This document shows positions 42,101 to 48,795 of a stretch of 58,386 nt of DNA, one piece after another (position 1 is the stretch's first letter; every line of letters starts with the position of its first letter). Both the position numbers and the translations under genes were made by a program. Source of the DNA: JAXGPP01 sp964436865 (lineage in GTDB: Bacteria; Planctomycetota; Planctomycetia; Pirellulales; Thermoguttaceae); NCBI GenBank assembly GCA_964436865.1, contig CAYTFK010000008.1, positions 1 to 58,386 on the forward strand, in the 5' to 3' direction. Under the pieces are notes generated by a model. That model saw nothing but the letters and a program-made list of their open reading frames with translations, made no database searches and had not been told where the DNA came from.

Positions 42101-43090
42101 CGGCACCCACCAGCCGATCGGCTTGCCGTCCGGCCCGGGTACGACGCTCCCCTTGACTTCGCGGGCCCGCTGAATCTGCGACCGGTGATCGCGCTCGTTG
42201 GCGAGAATGCGGAACTCCAACGCGCCGACAGTGCTGATGATCCGCTTCAGGCGCTCGACCTCGGCCTCGTCGGCCTCGGGCACGATGATCTCGATCTGGT
42301 TCTGGCCATACTCGCGGATCGTGACTTCCTTGACACCGGCCGGATTGACGCGCCGCGAAACCGCCGCAATCAGCGCACCCATGTCGACTTTGCCGGCCGC
42401 CGAAACCGGGCGATCGCCATCGGCGGGAACCTCGCCAACCTGCATCGCTGTGGTTTCTTCGGGATGCACCTCATAGACCAGGATCACGCCGCCCCGAAGG
42501 TCGATGCCAAACCGAGGCGGAAACCCCATAATGAGAATCGCGATCCCGGCGAAGACCGTGAACAGGATCACCGTGATCCGCGTCTGATAGTCCGGAACCC
42601 GCCATGCCTTGGCCAGCACCGCTCCCAGTCCGATCGCCCCGACAATCACGAGCACGGCGACGAGCACCTTGAGCCAACCTTCGCTGCGGATATCGTAAGC
42701 GGCCGCTGCCGCCGCGGGCTGCTCGACCTGCTCCTGCTGCTGCTCGGCGGCCGGCGCGGACGCGTCAGTCGCAGCCGGCTCAGTCGCGTTCTGCTCAGCC
42801 GCGGTCGGCGCCGTTTCGCTCGAAGCCGCCGGCTCAGCTTCGGCAGGCGGTGTGGCGGTTTTCGCAGTCGCCGCGGCCGACTCGGAAGCCGCCGGCGGGC
42901 TGTCCGATTGGGCCAGCAGCGCCGCGCCGTCCAAAAGCCCGGCGCTGGCCGCCAACGCCAAACCGCACACCAGCGCCGCCGCTGTCCAGCGGATCGCCCG
43001 TGCATGCCGGCCGAAAAGCCCCGAACGACGAACAAGCGCCGGCGCGACCACGAGAAAAAGCGCCAACAGGAGCATCACGTAAGTAGGCAT
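39194..43090 (-). CDS. secDF: SecD-SecF fusion protein with long low-complexity linkers
   Basis: Proton-driven accessory of the Sec translocase. About 1,298 residues from the ATG at 43090 (AGGA upstream). The SecD half has FGIDLRGGVILVYEVHPEE, the periplasmic domain and PGLAGLVLTIGMAVDANVLI. The SecF half has DIDFTGGVSVEAYFR, then IGYSLNDTIVIFDRIREIKG. Two Ala/Pro/Glu-rich segments are unusual: one after the first helix (about residues 60-140) and one of about 220 residues (about 783-1006) within the SecF periplasmic domain, before LSFEREHRYETVADMI. A single-chain SecDF is common in several phyla. It follows yajC by 19 bases. Confidence 0.95.
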   Translation of the reverse strand: MPTYVMLLLALFLVVAPALVRRSGLFGRHARAIRWTAAALVCGLALAASAGLLDGAALLAQSDSPPAASESAAATAKTATPPAEAEPAASSETAPTAAEQNATEPAATDASAPAAEQQQEQVEQPAAAAAAYDIRSEGWLKVLVAVLVIVGAIGLGAVLAKAWRVPDYQTRITVILFTVFAGIAILIMGFPPRFGIDLRGGVILVYEVHPEETTAMQVGEVPADGDRPVSAAGKVDMGALIAAVSRRVNPAGVKEVTIREYGQNQIEIIVPEADEAEVERLKRIISTVGALEFRILANERDHRSQIQRAREVKGSVVPGPDGKPIGWWVPVAKGKESSFPYSEIATRPGKRGNEEFLEIFVVSDPWNVTGQYLTSARKGNDAQGRLAVDFSFDDEGAHKFGSLTAENLPDKVQDFSRKLGIILDGYLHSAPGIQSTIRDRGQITGDFTQAEIDELVEVLNAGKLPAALSQEPISQLYTGPTLGADTIRSGTISVIASMVLVVIFMLVYYRFSGIVACVALALNIALTLAMMIVIKAPLTLPGLAGLVLTIGMAVDANVLIYERMREELERNATLRMAIRNGFVRAWSAIFDSNITTIMTAVILYVIGTDQIRGFAVTLFLGLAISMYTAIYMARTIFDIAERRKVITQLKMLKMLSKTNIDFLSMRWPAITASLILIVIGLAAVFTRGQGLLDIDFTGGVSVEAYFRQPKDISVIRSQLADLPDLVVYGLHSRTDGPNRHFVINTSILPNIDAEAYLQQVQEKIAETFGDELVRYKVDVSVVDSQPGEEATSPPSDAPPANQEGRRSDLPPDNLLASTNTGALWMSQAVTTAEPPAEETSSGSASESGQMVEGTAPEPTAADEAAPASAAAPATESETPETQAREPVPSETAAQPAEMAAEQPAADQAAPAAEQPAVDESAPAAEPMAAEQSPPAAESAPEAAPAQEAPVQASEMPAEQPAAETPAAAPTAEPPASPPDQPSGDAAAPSQPQGEPAAEAPTSPTGPMTTAKLSFEREHRYETVADMIHQIINRGDVVSQATTFDLTSEDYQPDEDRGLREWTVTLHAPADEAQKLLDALKRETNEKVYFPAANTIGGAVAASTRRDAAAAILASLVAIIAYLWVRFQKVMYGLAAAVALVHDVLVTLGLLALSKYLVDLPVIGAFFSNVLLMDPFKIGLSSLAAFLTIIGYSLNDTIVIFDRIREIKGKSPRLTEATINLAVNQTLSRTILTALTCFIVVVVLYVGGGPTIHAFSFAMVVGVIAGSYSTVFMAGPVLVWLGNPGAPAQSTKPAERAKV

Positions 43091-43109
43091 CGGTATTCGT
43101 TCCTGCGTC

Positions 43110-43466
43110 TCACTTTGACGACGAACCGTCCGACGGTGCGTCTCCCAAGACCCGGGCAATCGAGCCCAGCGTCACGCGGAGCTTGGTGTTATTGGCCTCG
43201 TCGACCTTGATGGTCACCTCATCGATATCGCGCTGCACATTCGTCACCACCCCGTAAATGCCGCCGACGGTGATGACCCGGTCGTTCTTCTTCAGCGCGG
43301 CCAGTTTCGCCCGCCGCTCCGCCTCTTGGCGCCGCTGCGGTCGAATGAGGAGGAAGTAGAAGATCAGGATCAGGGGCACCCAGAGGGTGGCCATCTGGAT
43401 CAGGAACCCTCTCCCGTCCGCTCCCTGGGCCAAAAGCATGAGTGACGGCAGCGGTTCGAATCCCAC
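43110..43466 (-). CDS. yajC: YajC, preprotein translocase subunit
   Basis: 118 residues with one membrane helix (ATLWVPLILIFYFLLIRPQ) followed by RRQEAERRAKLAALKKNDRV and TVGGIYGVV, the YajC pattern; it ends in a Ser-rich tail. It is a small partner of SecDF that links the SecYEG complex to YidC. Located between tgt (upstream) and secDF (downstream), the widely conserved order tgt-yajC-secDF. Confidence 0.95.
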   Translation of the reverse strand: MGFEPLPSLMLLAQGADGRGFLIQMATLWVPLILIFYFLLIRPQRRQEAERRAKLAALKKNDRVITVGGIYGVVTNVQRDIDEVTIKVDEANNTKLRVTLGSIARVLGDAPSDGSSSK

Positions 43467-43655
43467 GTTTGACCCCCTCTCAGTGCCTGCGACGGAATAA
43501 GCCCCTTATCTTAAATTGTTGCCCGGCAAGCAACAAGAGGAGTGGACCGGCAGTCGGAACGCGGCCAGGCTGCCGGATTCAGGCTCGCCGCGAAGACCGT
43601 TTCGGCGTGCCACCGCACACGCGAAGTCCGGGGCCGCCAGGCAACGACCGGGGCG

Positions 43656-44783
43656 CTATTGCTCGGTATGGGCGGCCCATCCGGCGAGTCGTTCGTGCCG
43701 GAACTCTTCGAAACGCCCGACTTCGATGGCGCGCCGCGCGCCAGCCACCAGTCGCTGATAATAGGTAACGTTGTGGATCGACAGCAGAATCGGCCCCAGC
43801 ATTTCTCCCGCCATGAACAGATGGCGAAGATACCCGCGGCTGCGGCGGCATGCCGGGCACGCGCATCCCTCCTCAAGTGGCCTGGGATCCCGCTCATGCT
43901 GGAGGTTCCGCAGCCGCAGCGGTCCCTGGTCAGTGAACGCCATCGCGTTGCGGCCATTCCGCGTCGGCATCACACAGTCAAACAGATCCACGCCTCGCCG
44001 GATGGCCTCGAGCAGATCCTCGGGCCGGCCTACCCCCATCAGATACCGCGGCCGATCGGCTGGCATCTCGGGGAGCGTGGCGTCAAGCGTGCGGTACATC
44101 TCCTCAGGAGTCTCTCCCACACTCAAACCGCCGATCGCGTAGCCGGGAAACTCCAGTTCAGCCAATCTCGCCGCACACCATGCCCGCAGCTCGGCGTCGA
44201 GCCCCCCCTGCACGATGGCAAACTGCGCCTGGTCCGTCCGGGTTGCCGCACGGCGGCATCGCTCAGCCCAGCGCACCGACCGCTCCGCCGCCTCGCGGAT
44301 CACACTTGGCGAGTTCGGCAGCGACACAACATGGTCGAGAACCATCGCCACGTCGCTGCCAAGCGCTTCCTGGATTTCGACCGCACGTTCCGGCGAGAGC
44401 TCCAGTAAACGGCCGTCGATGTGCGAGCGGAAGATGGCCCGCGGCTCAGTTACCTTAGTCATCTTGGCGAGGCTGAAGAGCTGAAATCCGCCGCTGTCGG
44501 TGAGAATCGGCCCCTCCCAGCCGGTGAACTGATGAAGCCCTCCCAGGTCGCGGACCACATCCTCGCCCGGCCGGAGCGTTAGATGATAGGTATTGGCCAG
44601 GATCATCGTGGCCCCGGTGGCGCGAAGTTGCTCGATCTCCAGCCCTTTGACAGTGCCCACCGTGCCCACGGGCATAAAGGCCGGCATTTCCACCGCTCCA
44701 TGCGGAGTGTGAAAGGTGCTCCGCCGCGCCGCACAGGCGGCGTCAACATGGTGGACCTGGAATGAAAAAGGCGGGTGAGACAT
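43656..44783 (-). CDS. tgt: tRNA-guanine transglycosylase
   Basis: Exchanges G34 of His, Asn, Asp and Tyr tRNAs for a queuine precursor. 375 residues from the ATG at 44783; the frame is open to 44864. Signatures are PAFMPVGTVGTVKGLEIEQL, LANTYHLTLRPGEDVV, GPILTDSGGFQLFSL, CVMPTRNGRNAMAFT and the zinc site EGCACPACRRSRGYLRHLF (CxCxxC plus His). All family elements are present. First gene of the tgt-yajC-secDF set. Confidence 0.97.
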   Translation of the reverse strand: MSHPPFSFQVHHVDAACAARRSTFHTPHGAVEMPAFMPVGTVGTVKGLEIEQLRATGATMILANTYHLTLRPGEDVVRDLGGLHQFTGWEGPILTDSGGFQLFSLAKMTKVTEPRAIFRSHIDGRLLELSPERAVEIQEALGSDVAMVLDHVVSLPNSPSVIREAAERSVRWAERCRRAATRTDQAQFAIVQGGLDAELRAWCAARLAELEFPGYAIGGLSVGETPEEMYRTLDATLPEMPADRPRYLMGVGRPEDLLEAIRRGVDLFDCVMPTRNGRNAMAFTDQGPLRLRNLQHERDPRPLEEGCACPACRRSRGYLRHLFMAGEMLGPILLSIHNVTYYQRLVAGARRAIEVGRFEEFRHERLAGWAAHTEQ

Positions 44784-44892
44784 CGGACGGCATCGGCGGC
44801 GAAACGAGCCAGCGAAACACAATCTATTAGCCTGCAGCCGCGTCCCGTGCGACTCGCGTCCCAATGCGAACGCCCGGGCGTCCGCACGCCCG

Positions 44893-44926
44893 CCAATAAC
44901 AAAACGGGAGGCCGAAGCCTCCCGTT
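44893..44926 (-). terminator. Rho-independent terminator behind the TPR/alpha-CTD gene
   Basis: On the minus strand a perfect 10-bp stem AACGGGAGGC / GCCTCCCGTT closed by a TTCG tetraloop (plus-strand 44903-44926) is followed by TTGTTATT. It lies about 35 bases after the stop of the gene at 44960 and separates it from tgt. Confidence 0.85.
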
Positions 44927-44959
44927 CGTTGAGTCAAAGGACGGCCACGGGCTGCCGGC

Positions 44960-46279
44960 TCAGTCGCCGCGGAGTTTCAGGGCGTGGACCGTCAATTTCT
45001 CGCGCACCTCGTTGAGGCTGGTCACGCCGAAGTTCTTGCATTCCAGCAACTCGTCGCCGGTGTGGCGGATGAGCTCGGCGATGGTGCTGATACCCAGACG
45101 GATCATGCACTTGCGCGCCCGGACGGAGAGGTTCAGATCGGCGATCGGCCGGCTCAACAGGGCCTGCTCGTCGGCCGATAGGGCCTCCGGCTCGTAGTCC
45201 ACCACATGCCGTTCCGGAGCCAACTGGCCTAACCGCAGGCCTTTCGAAGCCAGCATCTCCTTGATCTCGATGAGGCTCGTCTCGCCGAAGTTCTTGCTGG
45301 AGAGCAGTTCGGCCTCCGACGTACGGCACAGATCTCCCAGGGTCATCACGCCCATCTTCCGCAGGCAGTTGCGGCTGCGGACCGAAAGCTCGAAATCAGT
45401 CACCGGGATATTGAGCACCTGGCTCATCCGGTCGCGTTTCTTCTGCGCATCCTCGTCATAGTACATGTCACCCGAGGCCGAGGCGTCCTTGATGAACAAC
45501 ATCGCTCGCGGGTGATTCGGAAAGACGTCAAGCACTCGTTGATAACACTGCACCGCGCGGGCGTAATCGTCGCGGTCCTCGTAGAGCAATCCCAGGTTCA
45601 GGAGCGCTCCGACATGCGGCGGAAACTGGCCCGCCGAACGGCGGTAGCAATCGAGGGCCTCGTCGTCGTTGCCATGGCGGTCGTTCTCCAACCCCAGCCC
45701 AAACAGCGCGCCGGGGTGGCGCGGATCGGCTTCCACCGCCCGCTCGAACAAGGCCACCACCTCGCTCGGATTGCCGCCGATGGCTGCGATCGTGGCACCC
45801 CGGTGGTAGAGATAGTCGGCCGTCTGCTCCACAGCACCGGAGAGGTCGTCGAGGATCTTCAGTGCGGCTGGCGCATCACCCGAATAACGCAGGGCCTCAA
45901 CCTTGGCCAGCGCAACCTGATCGCGATCGTAGCCCGCCTGCCGGGCGGCGTCATAATTCTCCAGGGACTCCTTGTATTGCTGCAGCGAGAAGTGCGATTT
46001 TCCCTGGTAGAACCGGGCGACCGCACCCCCATCGGCCTTCTTGAGCACGTCAACCGACCGCTGATACCGTCCCAGCAGGTAAAGGCAGACGCCGAGGCGG
46101 ACGTTGCTCGCCGGGGTCTTGTCCTCGCGCGCATCGAGTTCGCCCACGGCGTCGCGGAGGGTTCGGTAGTGACTGAAATCGTGGGCAATCGCCTCGCTGA
46201 TCTGCTGGATTTCCTTGGGACCAAACGGCCCGCTTTCCAGCACGAGCTGCTTCAAGTCCACATCCAGAGTCTGCACCAT
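44960..46279 (-). CDS. TPR protein with two RNA polymerase alpha-CTD-like domains
   Basis: 439 residues from the ATG at 46279 (GGAG nine bases upstream). Residues about 60-270 form tandem tetratricopeptide-type helices (for example DEALDCYRRSAGQFPPHVGA and YARAVQCYQRVLDVFPNHPR). Two alpha-CTD-like modules follow: 296-347 (FELSVRSRNCLRKMGVMTLG, KNFGETSLIEIKEML) and 382-434 (LNLSVRARKCMIRLGISTIA, KNFGVTSLNEVREKL). In RpoA this domain binds promoter UP elements and activators. No RpoA core domain is present. I know of such proteins from planctomycetes; their role is unresolved. The gene has its own terminator and a tRNA-Thr gene upstream. Confidence 0.88.
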   Translation of the reverse strand: MVQTLDVDLKQLVLESGPFGPKEIQQISEAIAHDFSHYRTLRDAVGELDAREDKTPASNVRLGVCLYLLGRYQRSVDVLKKADGGAVARFYQGKSHFSLQQYKESLENYDAARQAGYDRDQVALAKVEALRYSGDAPAALKILDDLSGAVEQTADYLYHRGATIAAIGGNPSEVVALFERAVEADPRHPGALFGLGLENDRHGNDDEALDCYRRSAGQFPPHVGALLNLGLLYEDRDDYARAVQCYQRVLDVFPNHPRAMLFIKDASASGDMYYDEDAQKKRDRMSQVLNIPVTDFELSVRSRNCLRKMGVMTLGDLCRTSEAELLSSKNFGETSLIEIKEMLASKGLRLGQLAPERHVVDYEPEALSADEQALLSRPIADLNLSVRARKCMIRLGISTIAELIRHTGDELLECKNFGVTSLNEVREKLTVHALKLRGD

Positions 46280-46329
46280 TTGCCCGTTTCTCCAAAAACA
46301 CCTGGGGCCCGTCCGGGGAAAAGAAGAAG

Positions 46330-46402
46330 AGCCAGCGAAGGGAGTTGAACCCATAACCCCCGCATTACGAATGCGGTGCTCTGCCGATTGAGCTACGCTG
46401 GC
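46330..46402 (-). tRNA. tRNA-Thr (anticodon CGU)
   Basis: 73 bases on the minus strand. Acceptor GCCAGCG pairs with CGCTGGC, discriminator T. The D arm is GCTCAATCGGCAGAGC, the anticodon arm CCGCA-TTCGTAA-TGCGG presents CGT, and the T arm contains GGGTTCAACTCCC. CCA is not encoded. It lies 50 bases upstream of the TPR/alpha-CTD gene and may share its transcript. Confidence 0.95.
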
Positions 46403-46992
46403 AAACCATCCCCGCCGGGATTGAACCCGTAAGATTAAGAAAAGCCAGCAGATCAGTCAAGCCGTGGCCCACTGCGGAATGGTATGCTGGCAACAAAAAA
46501 AGGGGGCCTCTGACGAGCCACGTTCCACAGTGGCCAGCCGGGCGGCAAGGGCAAGGTAACCGTCCGACACACTCTCGACAGAGACCCCACGGGCCAGCTT
46601 CTTGGGACACAGGTCATTTGGCCTGGTCGCCCTTTTCTAATGCACGCGGTGTGCCAAGGTGCATCAAGAATTCCAACTCCGATCACTACCGTGGACATAA
46701 GATTAATTAAATCAATATGTTACAGCACAGTAGCGATCCGCCAATCGCGTGGCAGAGTCCGTGGATCGAATCCGAAGCCGATGTAGCTTTTTGCGACAAC
46801 TGACTTGAAGTAGAACTGCGCTCTAGCTCAGCGGCAGGAATTCGTGCCTTTCCGGTTGGATGAGTTGCAGCCGCTTGCGGCGCTGACGGGAGGGCTTATA
46901 CTGCTTTGATAGCACGCCCAGTCCCCTCCCTGGAAAGCCCGTGGCCGTCTGGATCGAGCGGCGGCAGGCAAACGTTGATATCAACTGATGAC
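46403..46992. other. 590 bp without a protein gene, tRNA-like debris possible
   Basis: Right next to tRNA-Thr, 46409-46440 reads on the minus strand like a decayed T arm and acceptor (GGGTTCAATCCC), and GATCGAATCC near 46763 and CTCTAGCTCAGCGGCAGGA near 46821-46840 resemble tRNA arms. No complete cloverleaf can be drawn. An AT-rich patch (TAAGATTAATTAAATCAATA) lies near 46698-46717. A promoter candidate for the next gene is at 46875-46902. Confidence 0.4.
46875..46902 (+). promoter_or_regulatory. Candidate promoter of the kinase-like/kdsA gene cluster
   Basis: TTGCGG (46875-46880), a 16-base spacer and TATACT (46897-46902) match 4/6 and 5/6 consensus positions. Transcription would start near 46909, about 85 bases before the first gene of the plus-strand cluster. 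Confidence 0.45.
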
Positions 46993-47952
46993 ATGCTCCC
47001 ACTCTGCTCAGGCGAAGAGATTGAGGACTGCCGTACCGCGTCGCCTGACGCCCGTCGCGTGCTGATATCTCTGAACCCTCACGCCGGCCGGCGTTCCGTC
47101 GAGCGGGGGGTGGTTCGGATGGCCGATTGCCTTTCATCCTCTGGCTTTGCTCCCGAGATCTTTACCGATCTGGCCCAGGCATCGGATCTGGCAAACGGCC
47201 TGTTTGAGCGGGGCGATCTTCGGGCGTTAGTCGCCGTTGGTGGGGATGGAACGGTGGGGGAGTTGATCAACCGCACCCGGCACGGCCTCCCGTTGGCAAT
47301 CTTCCCAGCCGGTACAGCGAACCTCATCTCGCGGTATTTCGGGCTGCGGGCCGACCCAGAGCGGATATGTCAATCAATTGTCGCAGGACGCACCGTGTCG
47401 CTCGATGCCGGGAGCGCCTCTGGACGGCTGTTTCTCGTGATGGCGAGCTGCGGGTTCGATGCCGAAGTGGTCAACCGTGTGCATGATTACCGGCTCCGCA
47501 ACCCTTCCGGAGGCCATATTGGTTACGCCAGCTACCTGAAACCGATCCTTGAGTCGATACGTAGTTACTCATATCCGGAGATCAGTATCGAGTGTGCGGA
47601 CCACTGTTCTTGCGGGAGCACGGAGACCAGGGCGCGTTGGGCCTTCGTCTTCAACCTTCCCTGCTACGGATGGGGCTTGCCGCTGGTCCCCAGCGCCGCC
47701 GGTGGCGACGGACTTCTCGATCTGTGCACGTTTGGACGCGGTTCGCTGATGGATGGGCTGCGATACCTTGTTGCCGCGCAGCTCGGCTGGCATCGCCGCC
47801 TGACCGATTGCCGAATCCAACAGCATCGCCGCTTCCGCATCACTTCGGTCGAACCGGTGCCCTATCAGCTCGACGGCGATCCGGGGGGGATGCTGCCACT
47901 GGAGATCGAAGTCCTTCCCCGCCGCGTTACGCTGCTGGTGCCGCAGAAATGA
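46993..47952 (+). CDS. Diacylglycerol/lipid kinase-family protein
   Basis: 319 residues from the ATG at 46993; a TTG at 46906 is in frame but would lie at the predicted transcript start. DAGK-catalytic signatures are VLISLNPHAGRRSVE, VAVGGDGTVGELINRTRHG (nucleotide-binding GGDGT) and PLAIFPAGTANLISRYFG, followed by the C-terminal beta-rich domain with YQLDGDPGG. Relatives phosphorylate diacylglycerol, sphingosine-like or other lipids. It is followed after nine bases by kdsA, consistent with an envelope-lipid role. Confidence 0.88.
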   Translation: MLPLCSGEEIEDCRTASPDARRVLISLNPHAGRRSVERGVVRMADCLSSSGFAPEIFTDLAQASDLANGLFERGDLRALVAVGGDGTVGELINRTRHGLPLAIFPAGTANLISRYFGLRADPERICQSIVAGRTVSLDAGSASGRLFLVMASCGFDAEVVNRVHDYRLRNPSGGHIGYASYLKPILESIRSYSYPEISIECADHCSCGSTETRARWAFVFNLPCYGWGLPLVPSAAGGDGLLDLCTFGRGSLMDGLRYLVAAQLGWHRRLTDCRIQQHRRFRITSVEPVPYQLDGDPGGMLPLEIEVLPRRVTLLVPQK

Positions 47953-47961
47953 GAGGAACTC

Positions 47962-48795
47962 GTGCCTGAATTGCCCGCCTCGATCGGTCCCTACCGGTGC
48001 GGACCGGGCCAACCGCTGCTGGTGATCGCGGGCCCGTGCGTGATCGAAAGCGAACCGCTCACCCTGCAGATCGCCGCACGGCTGAAGGAAATCGCCGCCG
48101 AATTGCCGATCAACCTGGTGTTCAAGGCGTCGTTCGACAAGGCCAATCGAACGAGCGTCGAGTCCTATCGCGGACCCGGACTGGCAGAAGGACTGCGGAT
48201 ACTCCAGCGCGTCAGACAAACGACCGGGCTTCCCGTCACGACCGACATCCACGAGCCCTCCCAGGCGACAGCCGCGGGCGGAGTATGCGAATTGCTGCAG
48301 ATCCCGGCTTTTCTCGCCCGGCAAACGGACCTTCTGGTGGCGGCAGCCGCGACGGGCCGCGCCGTCCATGTGAAGAAGGGACAATTCATGGCCCCGTGGG
48401 ACATGCGGCATGTTGTCGGCAAGCTCGAAGCGGCCGGGTGCCGCCATGTATTGCTGGCCGAGCGGGGGTCCTTCTTCGGTTATGGCCGGCTGGTCAACGA
48501 CATGCGGTCGATTCCGATGATGCAGTCGCTGGGTGTGCCAGTCGTGTTCGACGCCACCCACAGCGTCCAGGAGCCGGGTGGACTCGGCAGCGCCACGGGG
48601 GGCAACCGCGCGATGGTCGAACCGCTTGCCCGGGCGGCCACCGCCATCGGTGCCGACGGGCTGTTTTTCGAAACCCATCCCGATCCTGACACGGCATTGA
48701 GCGACGGGCCCAACATGATCCCCTTGAGCGAAATGGGCCGTCTGCTAGAGCGGCTCGTCACCATTCGCCAGACTGTGGAGAAGCTCTCGTGTTAG
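47962..48795 (+). CDS. kdsA: 3-deoxy-8-phosphooctulonate synthase (Kdo-8-P synthase)
   Basis: Condenses arabinose-5-P with PEP, the first committed step to Kdo for lipopolysaccharide. GTG start with GAGAGGAACTC upstream; 277 residues. Signatures: VIAGPCVIESEPLTLQIA, FKASFDKANRTSVESYRGPG, TDIHEPSQ, DLLQIPAFLARQ-type segment (CELLQIPAFLARQTDLLVAA), KKGQFMAPWDM and FDATHSVQEPGG. It overlaps the next gene by seven bases. Its presence indicates an LPS-like outer membrane. Confidence 0.96.
   Translation: MPELPASIGPYRCGPGQPLLVIAGPCVIESEPLTLQIAARLKEIAAELPINLVFKASFDKANRTSVESYRGPGLAEGLRILQRVRQTTGLPVTTDIHEPSQATAAGGVCELLQIPAFLARQTDLLVAAAATGRAVHVKKGQFMAPWDMRHVVGKLEAAGCRHVLLAERGSFFGYGRLVNDMRSIPMMQSLGVPVVFDATHSVQEPGGLGSATGGNRAMVEPLARAATAIGADGLFFETHPDPDTALSDGPNMIPLSEMGRLLERLVTIRQTVEKLSC

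Noticed and set aside
39020..43210. A 1,396-codon open frame on the plus strand
   Set aside because: It is exactly antisense to secDF and yajC. Its composition (Arg/Gly/His-rich, with repeats mirroring the Ala/Pro/Glu linkers) is what antisense reading of GC-rich codons produces, and no family motif is seen.
46403..46850. tRNA-like strings (GGGTTCAATCCC on the minus strand, GATCGAATCC, CTCTAGCTCAGCGGCAGGA)
   Set aside because: No acceptor, D and anticodon arms can be assembled around any of them; the T stem next to tRNA-Thr has a mismatch. At most decayed fragments.
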